This document shows positions 1 through 11,900 of a DNA stretch of 64,000 nt, in pieces; position 1 is the stretch's first letter; every line of letters starts with the position of its first letter. The stretch comes from Apostichopus japonicus. Its lineage: Eukaryota; Echinodermata; Holothuroidea; Aspidochirotida; Stichopodidae. The stretch spans positions 26,366,564 through 26,430,563 of the forward strand of contig NC_092571.1 in NCBI RefSeq assembly GCF_037975245.1, written 5' to 3'. The position numbers were made by a program, and so were the translations under genes. The notes beneath the pieces are model-generated. The model was not told where the DNA came from. It saw only the letters and a program-made list of their open reading frames with translations, and ran no database searches.

Positions 1-1930
1 ACTCGACTGGACTCACTACTGAAGCCGAGACCAAGGCGAGTCGGAGCAAAGTCTTTAGCAACAACAATTTCAAATACCACGCTAATGAACAAAATAACCA
101 GCTCCAACCCCCCCCCCCCCAGCCCCTTAATATGTATGTTTTGAACCCATTAGACTATTTAAGGCTTAGACGGATTTGGTGAGCTCCCACATAGATTTGA
201 ACACGGACAGATTATCAGACATTGCTGCAGTCGAATTTGTTCCACATCCAATTTATATCTAATCGTGTAGGCAGGACTTTGGTAAGTCTATAACAAACTG
301 ATGAAGATGAATTGTTATTGGGATGACTATATCAACAATGACGTTATACTTGAACTTTGTATTAACTATGTTGTTTGTGTTGTCACGTACGCACAGTTGG
401 ATGTTTCATTTTCTAAATGGGCTCCAGTCAGTGTGTGCATTGACTCTACTACTGAAATGTATATATGCGAACAACAATTCAATGTAATGCCGGCATATAA
501 ATTCATGACATAAAATTCGATAAAGTAGTCGTAAATGCTTAGTTCAGTAACAATGTTTCTGTATGCGGCTTTAATACCGGTATTTGCTTCCATTTTTATC
601 TGATTCAACTGTGTTTGTTTTTTAATTGCAAGATTTGAAATACGCTGCACCCCTTGCAAATAGTGAGATAAAACCTACATTCTATAAGCAATCGTATATG
701 GTTGGTTTAGGGAGAATCGTCTTTGTCCGCAGCGTTAATTTCGACGTTCATTTGGCCTGTGTCAATTAAGACGTTTGTTGTTGTTGAGCTGCATGACGTG
801 TAATATAATTCCTACCAGTGGCTCTATATACGGCAGTCTCGACTGTGCGTTGTGACATCCGTTTCAAGGTGTGACATGGTAGTTGAGCAGTTTTATTTAT
901 TGTTATCAAACTGTTCTCTTTTCCTTATAAGTACATCGATACTCTTTATTATTGGAAATTATTGCTGTGTTTTTCTGCCCCTTAATAACTATCACATTTG
1001 ACAATGCGTTTTATCACTAAATTGAAATGTTAATAATATCTTTAGTAACCGCTTGATACGATTTAAAACAAAATCATCCTATGTTGTAAATCAATTTCTG
1101 CATATGTTATAACTTCGATTTAAGCAGATTTTGGAGAGCATACATTTTCGAATTGTTTTAAATCATGTTGTTGTCAGAACTCCCAGTATTGCCAAGAGGG
1201 TGGATGGGGGGGGGGGGCAGGGAGGTCGTGATATTTAATTATATCGCTTATACCGAAGACTATGTGGCTTACTTTGTTATGTTCCATCCCTCCGTCCGTC
1301 TGACTTAATTGATATATACCTTTCAATTAGTTTATTGCTATGATAGTCAGCAACATTACAAACACTGATGGTCACATTAATGATACTTACCTTTTTATCT
1401 TTTCGTTTTTCCATTTTTATAGAAGCACCCTTCACATGAATTCAACATGGAATGCGATCATAGTTACATCTTTATATTAGTGGGTTTTCTGTCTAAAAAG
1501 TGATACCTTGAGTCGACTTGTACGTTGAGAACAAGGATAAGCAATATTTAGTGATAGACTTATGTAAGGCTTGGGCTGTTTGATCAAAAATGTCAGATCT
1601 AGAATTTCATTACTATGGCTTTAAAACTAACAGATTTAAATATCTTACAGTAAAGAAATAGCCAAGTTCACCAGGAAATTGAGTTATACTTTTATTACAA
1701 ACAATCTCTTAGTTGTTACAAATTGTTTCCTACTTGTACGAAGCCTGTTTGACAGCCTTTAACTTTATAATTATATACGGCTAAAAACATCCACCGTAAA
1801 TACAAGCATAATTCCAAACAAAACAAAAACCGTGATACTGTGAATGAGTTGATTGTCTCACCCTGCTTGTTCTAAAATTAAATAGTCAATAGATCGCCGA
1901 GCATAACAATAAACTTATATAAACTTAGCT
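1..1930. other. Non-coding stretch, no gene seen
   Basis: AT-rich sequence without a convincing exon. Short ORFs on both strands have no family resemblance and no flanking splice signals. A C-run lies near 110-121 and a G-run near 1206-1217. If the micro-exon gene downstream begins before this window, this would be intron. Confidence 0.5.
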
Positions 1931-1989
1931 ACCAATGCATTATGCTTTCCATATTTTCTGCTTAATCAGTGCCGGTGGTTTTTCTTCGG

Positions 1990-2600
1990 TAGTCAACAAT
2001 CTTTGTGATTGTATATGGCTAGATAACGAGCAGAAATAAAGCATCACTGAGTGTGAATAGGAACTCACGTTGACATACGAGTACAGTATTTGTGGATGCA
2101 TTTCACTGAGAACAGAAAATAGTAACATTGCATGTAAGAAGATAGGATTCGGATTTAAGCAGTTGTAGTTTGAACAATTATCTATCATACACAATTATCT
2201 TGTGCATCCGTGAGCCATCGTAAATATATCATCTTTGACAAATTCTAAACATATGAAGTATTTAAAGCAAAAATGGCATATATTTTTCGATCATTTGTGC
2301 AGTTTTGTGTTGAACTGAATGTCTAAGATAAAAAAATCTTCTATGTATACACTCACAAATTCCGGAATGTCTTCTCTTTGTGTATACATAATACACTAAT
2401 AACCAAAAATCTTTCAAAGTTATTTGCAGAAATGGTGTGGGTATTTACTTAAATGTCTGGCACATATTACAATTTAGTAATGAGATGCACATCATTTGTG
2501 ATGTTTGATGCAACAAAATTATGTTGTTGTTTGCGATTCCATTCCCAGAAAGACCTCAAATACATTACGACATGTTGTTTTACAAGTATTAATCCATTGT
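1990..2600 (+). repeat. Left copy of a diverged segmental repeat (partner near 10640-11210)
   Basis: The stretch around 2040-2200, with the motif ACATACGAGTACA followed by a 'CTGAGAACAGA' block, recurs diverged at about 10690-10800 in the same order and orientation. Both copies are followed by a GACAAATTCT block and then by the start of the 975-bp repeat family. The larger amplification unit of array 1 therefore extends beyond the 975-bp monomer. Confidence 0.55.
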
Positions 2601-2921
2601 ACCATCGTAGTACCGCAGATAGGACTATAACAAATTAATTAACAAATCGACCTCTATTGGAGAAAACCATTCAGTGTAGAGCGCCGAATAAACAATACAA
2701 TTACATATATTTTGTAACCAACACACAATACTTCCCACATCGTCTGTGTTTGCAAACTCTGTACACTCCCAATGTCTATTTGATAGAGTTAACAGCAACA
2801 CTTAATGATCATGATAGTCTAGACAAAGTCACTCCTATCAAGAATTTTCGGTACATCAAAATCGGAGAAGATATAACCATATATAACTGCCATATTGTTT
2901 GTCTTCTCTTTTCGTTCACAG

Positions 2922-2945
2922 ACTTTAGTGAAGCGTCTCGCTGAG
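2922..2945 (+). CDS. Micro-exon 1 of array 1 (24 nt, TLVKRLAE)
   Basis: Acceptor CTCTTTTCGTTCACAG, eight codons reading TLVKRLAE, then donor GTAATG. Phase 0 at both ends. The upstream TATAAC could serve as branchpoint. Spliced use is inferred. Confidence 0.5.
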
Positions 2946-5900
2946 GTAATGCCGACATTAAATTTTCTCTTAATATGTACACAGTTCCAGGGAACTAAGT
3001 TTGCCAAATATATTCAGTTTTCATATGAATTAAAGATATCGTCACCATTACATTTTATCAATGGCGGTTATAAGAAACCAGAGGTGGAAATCTTGAAAAC
3101 TGTAAATCTACATCTTGGTCTTTTATTCCCAGAAAAACCAAAATCGCAAAAATCAAACAAAATATGTTATATTAAATCGTTATACTATCCATAAAAATAG
3201 TTCAGTTAGTGAAATTGAAGCACACTAAAGTTCAAATATTTTAATTTACAAAATTGAATCATTCTAAATATGTCCAAACTAGGTCAAAAATTGTTATTGT
3301 AACAAATTTTTACCCAATAGTAGTTCTGTGTTTGTGAAAATCTGGAATTTTCGACCTGCAACCTCGTATACATATCGTCATGCTGTTTTCATATTATAAA
3401 TTCATTGTACCATGATAGTTTGCCGTCGCCGCCCGGTGCTATGGAACGCTACACCAGTCAATATCCGCACATCTTTTTTCCACAAAACATTTCAATATTC
3501 TTAGGTTTCTGTTTTTTTTTTCTTCAGCGCATCGAGAGTCTTTTTAATGTTTTTTGCACTTTATAAGAATTGTATATTATTATTATTATTATTATAGTAC
3601 CGCAGATAGGACTAAATCAAATTAATTAACTAATCGACCTCTGTTGGAGAAAACCATTCAGAGTAGAGCGCCGAATAAACAATAAATTTACATACATTTT
3701 GTAACTAACACACGGTACTTCCCACATCTGTGTTCGCAAACTATGTCACTCTCAATGTTCATTTGACAGAGGTGCCAAACACTAAATGACCATGATTTTC
3801 TATAGACAAAGTCACTGCTATCAAGAATTTTCGGTACATCAAAATCGGAGAAGCCATAACCATATATAACTGCCATATTGTTTGTCTTCTCTTTTCGTTC
3901 ACAGATTTCATGGAGGCTTCGCTTTGAGGTAATGCCGACATTAAATTTTCTCTTAATATGTACACAGTTCCAGGGAACTAAGTTTTCCTAATATATTCAG
4001 TTTTCATATGAATTATAGATATCGTCACCATTACATTTTATCAATGGCGGTTATAAGAAACCAGAGGTGGAAATCTTGAAAACTGTAAATCTACATCTTG
4101 GTCTTTTATTCCCAGAAAAACCAAAATCGCAAGAATCAAACAAAATATGTTATATTAAATCGTTATACTATCCATAAAAATAGTTCAGTCAGTGAATTTG
4201 AAGCACACTAAAGTTCAAATATTTAACTTAACACAATTGAATCATTCTAAATATGTCCAAACTAGGTCAAAAATTGTTATTGTAACAAATTTTTACCCAA
4301 TAGTAGTTCTGTGTTTGTGAAAATCTGGAATTTTCGACCTGCAACCTTGTATACATATCGTCATGCTGTTTTCATATTATAAATCCATTGTAACATCATA
4401 GTTTGCCGTCGACGCCCGGTGCTATGGAACGCTACCAGTCAATATCCGCACATCTTTTTTCCACAAAACATTTCAATATTCTTAGGTTTCTGTTTTTTTT
4501 TCTTCAGCGCATCGAGATTCTTTTTAATGTTTTTTGCGCTTTATAAGAATTGTATATTATTATTATTATAGTACCGCAGATAGGACTAAATCAAATTAAT
4601 TAACTAATCGACCTCTGTTGGAGAAAACCATTCAGAGGAGAGCGCCGAATAAACAATAAATTTACATACATTTTGTAACTAACACACGGTACTTCCCACA
4701 TCTTCTGTGTTCGCAAACTATGTCACTCTCAATGTTCATTTGACAGAGGTACCAAACACTAAATGTCCATGATTTTCTAGACAAAGTCACTCCTATCAAG
4801 AATTTTCGGTACATCAAAATCGGAGAAGCCATAACCATATATAACTGCCATATTGTTTGTCTTCTCTTTTCGTTCACAGACTTCAAGGAGGCTTTACTTT
4901 GAGGTAATGCCGACATTAAATTTTCTCTTAATATGTACACAGTTCCAAGGAACTAAGTTTTCCAAATATATTCAGTTTTCATATGAATTATAGATATCGT
5001 CACCATTACATTTTATCAATGGCGGTTATAAGAAACCAGAGGTGGGAATCTTGAAAATTGTAAATCTACATCTTGGTCTTTTATTCCCAGAAAAACCAAA
5101 ATCGCAAAAATCAAACAAAATATGATATATTAAATCGTTATACTATCCATAAAAACAGTTCAGTCAGTGAATTTGAAGCACACTAAAGTACAAATATTTA
5201 TCTTAACAAAATTGAATCATTCTAAATACCTTCAAACTAGGTCAAAAATTGTTATTGTAACAAATTTTACCCAATAGTAGTTCTGTGTTTGTGAAAATCT
5301 GGAATTTTCGACCTGCAACCTTGTATACATATCGTCATGCTGTTTTCCTATTATAAAGTCATTGTTCCATGATAGTTTGCCGTCGCCGCCCGGTGCTATG
5401 GAACGCTACACCAGTCAATATCCGCACATCTTTGTCCACAAAACATTTCAATATTCTTAGGTTTCTGTTTTTTTTCTTCAGCGCATCGAGATTTTTTTTA
5501 ATGTTTTTTTGCGCTTTATAAGAATTGTATATTATTATTATTATTATTATTATAGTACCGCAGATAGGACTAAATCAAATTAGTTAACTAGTCGACCTCT
5601 GTTGGAGAAAACCATTCAGAGTAGAGCGCCGAATAAACAATAAAACTACATATTTTTGTAATTAACACACAGTTCTTCCCACATCGTCTGTGTTTGCAAA
5701 CTCTGTACACTCTCAATGTTCATTTGACAGAGGTACCAAACACTAAATGACCATGATTTTCTAGACAAAGTCACTGCTATCAAGAATTTTCGGTACATCA
5801 AAATCGGAGAAGCCATAACCATATATAACTGCCATATTGTTTGTCTTCTCTTTTCGTTCACAGACTTGGGAGCGTCTCGCTGAGGTAATGCCGACATTAA

Positions 5901-8900
5901 ATTTTCTCTTAATATGTACACAGTTCCAGGGAACTAAGTGTGCCAAATATATTCAGTTTTCATATGAATTATAGATATCGTCACCATTACATTTTATCAA
6001 TGGCGGTTATAAGAAACCAGAGGTGGAAATCTTGAAAACTGTAAATCTACATCTTGGTCTTTTATTCCCAGAAAAACCAAAATCGCAAGAATCAAACAAA
6101 ATATGTTATATTAAATCGTTATACTATCCATAAAAATAGTTCAGTCAGTGAATTTGAAGCACACTAAAGTTCAAATATTTAACTTAACACAATTGAATCA
6201 TTCTAAATATGTCCAAACTAGGTCAAAAATTGTTATTGTAACAAATTTTTACCCAATAGTAGTTCTGTGTTTGTGAAAATCTGGAATTTTCGACCTGCAA
6301 CCTTGTATACATATCGTCATGCTGTTTTCATATTATAAATCCATTGTAACATCATAGTTTGCCGTCGACGCCCGGTGCTATGGAACGCTACCAGTCAATA
6401 TCCGCACATCTTTTTTCCACAAAACATTTCAATATTCTTAGGTTTCTGTTTTTTTTTCTTCAGCGCATCGAGATTCTTTTTAATGTTTTTTGCGCTTTAT
6501 AAGAATTGTATATTATTATTATTATAGTACCGCAGATAGGACTAAATCAAATTAATTAACTAATCGACCTCTGTTGGAGAAAACCATTCAGAGGAGAGCG
6601 CCGAATAAACAATAAATTTACATACATTTTGTAACTAACACACGGTACTTCCCACATCTTCTGTGTTCGCAAACTATGTCACTCTCAATGTTCATTTGAC
6701 AGAGGTACCAAACACTAAATGTCCATGATTTTCTAGACAAAGTCACTCCTATCAAGAATTTTCGGTACATCAAAATCGGAGAAGCCATAACCATATATAA
6801 CTGCCATATTGTTTGTCTTCTCTTTTCGTTCACAGACTTGGGAGCGTCTCGCTGAGGTAATGCCGACATTAAATTTTCTCTTAATATGTACACAGTTCCA
6901 GGGAACTAAGTGTGCCAAATATATTCAGTTTTCATATGAATTATAGATATCGTCACCATTACATTTTATCAATGGCGGTTATAAGAAACCAGAGGTGGAA
7001 ATCTTGAAAACTGTAAATCTACATCTTGGTCTTTTATTCCCAGAAAAACCAAAATCGCAAGAATCAAACAAAATATGTTATATTAAATCGTTATACTATC
7101 CATAAAAATAGTTCAGTCAGTGAATTTGAAGCACACTAAAGTTCAAATATTTAACTTAACACAATTGAATCATTCTAAATATGTCCAAACTAGGTCAAAA
7201 ATTGTTATTGTAACAAATTTTTACCCAATAGTAGTTCTGTGTTCGTGAAAATCTGGAATTTTCGACCTGCAACCTCGTATACATATCGTCATGCTGTTTT
7301 CAAATTATAAATCCATTGTAACATCATAGTTTGCCGTCGCCGCCCGGTGCTATGGAACGCTACACCAGTCAATATCCGTACATCTTTGTCCACAAAACAT
7401 TTCAATATTCTTAGGTTTCTGTTTTTTATTCTTCAGCGCATCGAGATGTTTTTTGCGCTTTATAAGAACTGTATATTATTATTATAGTACCGCAGATAGA
7501 ACTATATCTCTGGAAAATCTTGGAAAATCTGGAAAGAGTGCCGAACACACAATAAAGCTACATACATTTTGTTACCATCACATCGTCTGTGTTCGCAAAC
7601 TATGTACACTCCCAAAATTTTCATTTGATAGAGGTACCAGCAACACCTTATGATTTCCTAGACTTAGAACCTACAACCTCATATACATATCATCATGTTA
7701 ATCTCAAATTGCCTATGCATTGTACTTTTATAGTATCACAGATAAGACTAAAGTAAGACAAAGTAATTAACAAATCGACCTGCATTGGAGAAAACCATTC
7801 AGTGTAGAGCGCCGTACGGAATGCCGTATGTATCAAAAATGTCCAAAACAAAAATAATAAGAGCATGTTCAACATAATTTTGAGAGTGTCGAAAGACTAT
7901 ATGAGCATGTCCAAAATATTAAAGAGTGTCGAAAAATAATACAAGAGAGTCAAATGTAACTGCTTAATTCAATTTTGTATTGAACATGTTGGCGTTCTAA
8001 GTTACGCCATATGTTGCAAAATATCCAAAACAATATAAGCATGTCCAAACTAATATGAGCATGTCCAAAATAATATGCGCATATCCAAACACATATAAGC
8101 ATGTCCAAATATAATATGAGCACGCCCAAAATAATATGAGAGTGCCGAAAAATTATAGAAAAGTCTCGAGTGTAACTGCTAACTTCAACTATGTTGTGCA
8201 CATTTAGGCGTTTGAAGTCACGCCATATGTTCCAAATATCGAACTTTTATATTGGCATGTCGAAACAAAATTCAGCTTACAATACCTTCTTTGGAGTTAA
8301 TCTGTATCAACTGACACAATGTTTATCATTGTGACATTATATTCTTAAAACATTCTTCTGTTTTTGTGACGAAATAATTCAAAATATGTAAAAACAAGAC
8401 CATCACCTAACATTTTTCCTTTTCACATCCCTTCGTAATGTTAATGGTTTCGCCCTGCCTAGAGGTGCTGAAAATATTCATATATTGATGCGAAGGCAAA
8501 GAAGGTCACGTGCGAAAGTACGTACAACATGCACATACGCTAACAACTTTCTAACAAGTACAGTAGTTTTTTTTTTGGCATTTGAAGAAGATCCTGCTAG
8601 GATCGAAACGTCAGGCCAACTTACTTTTACACATTCTCCTACACAGGCTCTCTAGTGGATAAGCAGTTTGCTAACAGTTTTTATTTTCTTTTGAAGTACA
8701 TTAGTTATCACACATGCGTACGTTGACAGTAAAAATGAACTACTATACTGTGTTACTTTTTTAACGGAGAATTGTGACACTTAATTACGGTTACCAGGCT
8801 TGTTAAAATAACATATTAGTCTTCCAGTTTTGTCTTTAAGTTCATGTCCCTAAATAGTTGAAGTATACTAAAGTACTGTAGATTACCTAATAAGATGGAG

Positions 8901-11900
8901 TTTTTGGGCGAAAGATATATCCGCTCTACCTAATTTAGTTGACGAAGTTGAGAGGGTTATCCGCGATACATGAACGAAGTAGGACACTAGCCCAGGATTA
9001 AAAAGAGTAAGCCTAGGTTAGGGGTATTCAACGTTTAATCTTCACTATCACCTTTTAACTAAATTTCAAGATGGAAACGTGGAAAGAATTCGCCAACTAC
9101 AGATTAGTGATTAAAACGCGTCCGGGAGTGTTGGACACAGTTGTTCTTCGTATTAAACTCACATATAGTTACAGCACCTTGGAACCCGGTGGACCACTCG
9201 CGCTACGAAACAACTCAACTAATATTTCCTCGAAAATGAAATCGTTCTCGATCGAAATATCATTAAAATATAAACACACACACTAATACGGTAATGGATG
9301 AAATGTACATCGTTTTACGTAACGCTGAATATGGTGTATTTGTTTTCAGCATACCAAAACAAAAAGTTCGATATGTGGAACATATGGCGCAAATTCAAAC
9401 GCCTGACTGTTCATTACAAAGTTGAATCTAGCAGTTACGCTCGAGACTTTTGTATTTTCGACACTTTTTTAATATTTTGGACATGCTCATATAGTCTTTC
9501 GGCACTCTTATATTATTTTGAACATGCTCTTATTATTTTGGACATACTCATATTGGTTTCGACATGTTTATATAAATTTGGACATGCTTATATTATTTTG
9601 GACATGCTTTTATATTTTTTGGATATTTTGCAACATATGGCGTGAATTTAAATGCCAAATTGTTCACTATAAAGATGAAGTTAGCAGTTACATTCGACAT
9701 GTTCATATAATTTTTCGACACTTACATATTATTTTGGGCATGCTCATATTATTTTTGGACATACTTATATTAGTTTCGATATGCTTACATAAATTTGGAC
9801 ATGTTTATATTTTTTTTGGACATGCTTATATTATTTTGGACATGCTTATAAAGTTTTGGACATTTTTGATACATATGGCATTCCGTAGCGCCGAATACAC
9901 AATATAGTTAAACACATTTTGTAACCAACGCACGGTACTTCCCACATCGTCTGTAGCTCAAACTCTGTACAATCCCAATGTTCAATTGATAGAGGTACCA
10001 GCAGCAGTTCATGATCATTATATTCTGTGAGATTCCTATAAAGAATTCGATGTCCACCAAAGCAGAGAAACAACGACCATGTATAACTGTCATATTGTTT
10101 TGTTTCTCTTTTCGTTCACAGCCTCGTATTGTGAACCCCAGGAGGGTAATGTCGAAATTACATTTTCTCTTAATCTGTACACAGTGGCAGTGAACTAAGT
10201 TTTCCAAACAATATTCAGATATTCAGATATAAACAAGATATTTTTCCCCGTTAGAATGTGTACAACTATCTAATACATTTCGCCTACACTTTGTATCTTT
10301 TATTGCCTTTGGCCAAAATCATGTGATTTTCCTGGTCTGTGACCAAACACACTCACAACTATACTTGGAATCTCGGAGTCAATAAGACAATGCTCGGCTC
10401 ACACTGAGTACTCCAACAATGTTATTATCATAGAGATACGTATACAAACTTGAGAGTAACGTATTTGTAATACGCATAGCAGCGGTAAATGAAGGAACAA
10501 AACAAAAAAGATAAATGTGTTTGCTGTTGTTTACAGGCTCTTTGGATATTATGTAATGTTTTAATTTACAAGTGCTATTTATGGCATTTACCAATAATGA
10601 ACAGATGCACGGTTTCCTCATGAAGTTATTTATGTTTAAAAAATTAGAACGGCTATATAACCAGCAGGAATAAACCGTTACTGTGTGTGAATTAAGGCTC
10701 ACGGTAACATACGAGTACAATATTTACCAATGCATTCTCTGAGAACAGATAACAATGACAAAGCGTGCGGATTCAAATAGTTTTAGTTTGATATACTATG
10801 TATGGAACGAATAGCAAATAAAACTTCTTGTATATACCTGTGTTTTGGGGTATAAATGATATCTGACAAATTCTCAAGATATAAGGTTTTTGAAGTACCT
10901 ATATGTAAAAGTGGTATCACAGAAAGACCAACATTGCATAAAGCAACGAAATATGATTTCTTAAATCGTTATAATATCTATTAAAACAGTTCAGCCAGTG
11001 CATTTTTAGCACACTAGAGTAAAGATATTTATATTTTGCAAAATTGAATCATTCTAATTTATAAGCAAACTAGGTCAAACAATCGTTATTGTTTCAAATT
11101 TGTACCCAATAGTTTTGCTGTGTTTGTGTAAATCTTGAAATTTCGACCTGCAACCTTATAAACATATCGTCATGTTGTTTACAAATTATAAATCCATTGT
11201 ACCATCATAGTACCGCAGATAGGACTATATCAAATTAATTAACAAATCGCCCTCTATTGGAGAAAACCATTTAGTGCAGAGCGCCGAATAAACAATAAAG
11301 CTACATACATTTTGTAACCGACACACATTACTTCACACATTGTAACTATGTACACTCCCAATGTTCATTTGATAGAGAGAGGTACCAACAACACTTCATG
11401 ATTATGATTTTCTAGACTTAGGGCCTACAACCTCATATACATATCGTCTTATTATTCAACCTATTCATTGTACCTTCATAGTATCACAGAAAAGACTATG
11501 TCAAAGTCATTAACAAATCGCCATCTGGTATTGGAGAAAACCATTCAGTGAACAGCGCCGAATTGCACAATTAAGTTACATGTATTTTGTAACCAACGAA
11601 CTATACTTCCCACATCGTCTCTAGCTCACACTCTGTGTACTCCTGATGTTCATTTGATAGAGACATCCTCAAGACATCATAATCAGGATATTCTAGACAA
11701 AGTCACTTTTATCAAGAATTTTCTGTCCATCAAAGCAGAGAAACAGCGACCATGTATAACTATCATATTGTTTGGTTTCTCTTTTCGTTTACAGACTCGG
11801 ATTCACGGCTTTTGGGTAATGTCGAAATTACTTTTTCTCTCTTAATATGTACACAGTGGCAGGGAACTATGTTTTCTAAACAATATTCATTTTTGCTATT

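Larger units (their letters stand above)
2608..7490 (+). repeat. Array 1: five tandem units of about 975 bp
   Basis: The marker TAGTACCGCAGATAG starts units at about 2608, 3595, 4569, 5553, 6525 and 7485, giving periods of 987, 974, 984, 972 and 960 bp. Within a unit the order is constant: marker, 'GAGCGCCGAATAAACAATAA', a pyrimidine tract ending TTCACAG, a 21-24 nt block, GTAATG, 'GGCGGTTATAAGAAACCAGAGG', then a TTCTTCAGCGCATCGAGA segment and an ATT microsatellite at the unit end. Units are very similar but differ by indels, with most coding-relevant variation in the 21-24 nt block. Confidence 0.92.
7815..9887. mobile_element. Foldback-type DNA element, 2.07 kb, with 6-bp target duplication
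   Basis: The ends are inverted copies: TACGGAATGCC(G/A)TATGTATC at 7815 and its reverse complement ending at 9887. Both sides are flanked by GCGCCG (7809-7814 and 9888-9893). The uninterrupted site, GAGCGCCGAATA, is present in the other array-1 units, so insertion with a 6-bp duplication is directly visible. The inverted arms are about 460 and 540 bp and consist of 20-21 bp subrepeats. The core (about 8290-9340) carries no recognisable transposase, so the element is probably non-autonomous. Confidence 0.88.

Noticed and set aside
3688-6918. Recurring minus-strand ORFs in array 1 (MYILRENLMSALPQ type and MAHLVPWNCVHIKRKFNV type)
   Set aside because: They recur because the repeat recurs. They read antisense through the pyrimidine tract and splice-like sites, shift frame with small indels between units, and have no initiation or splice context.
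9071-9286. 71-aa ORF in the foldback element core as a transposase
   Set aside because: No transposase or other motif is recognisable and it is too short; probably chance.
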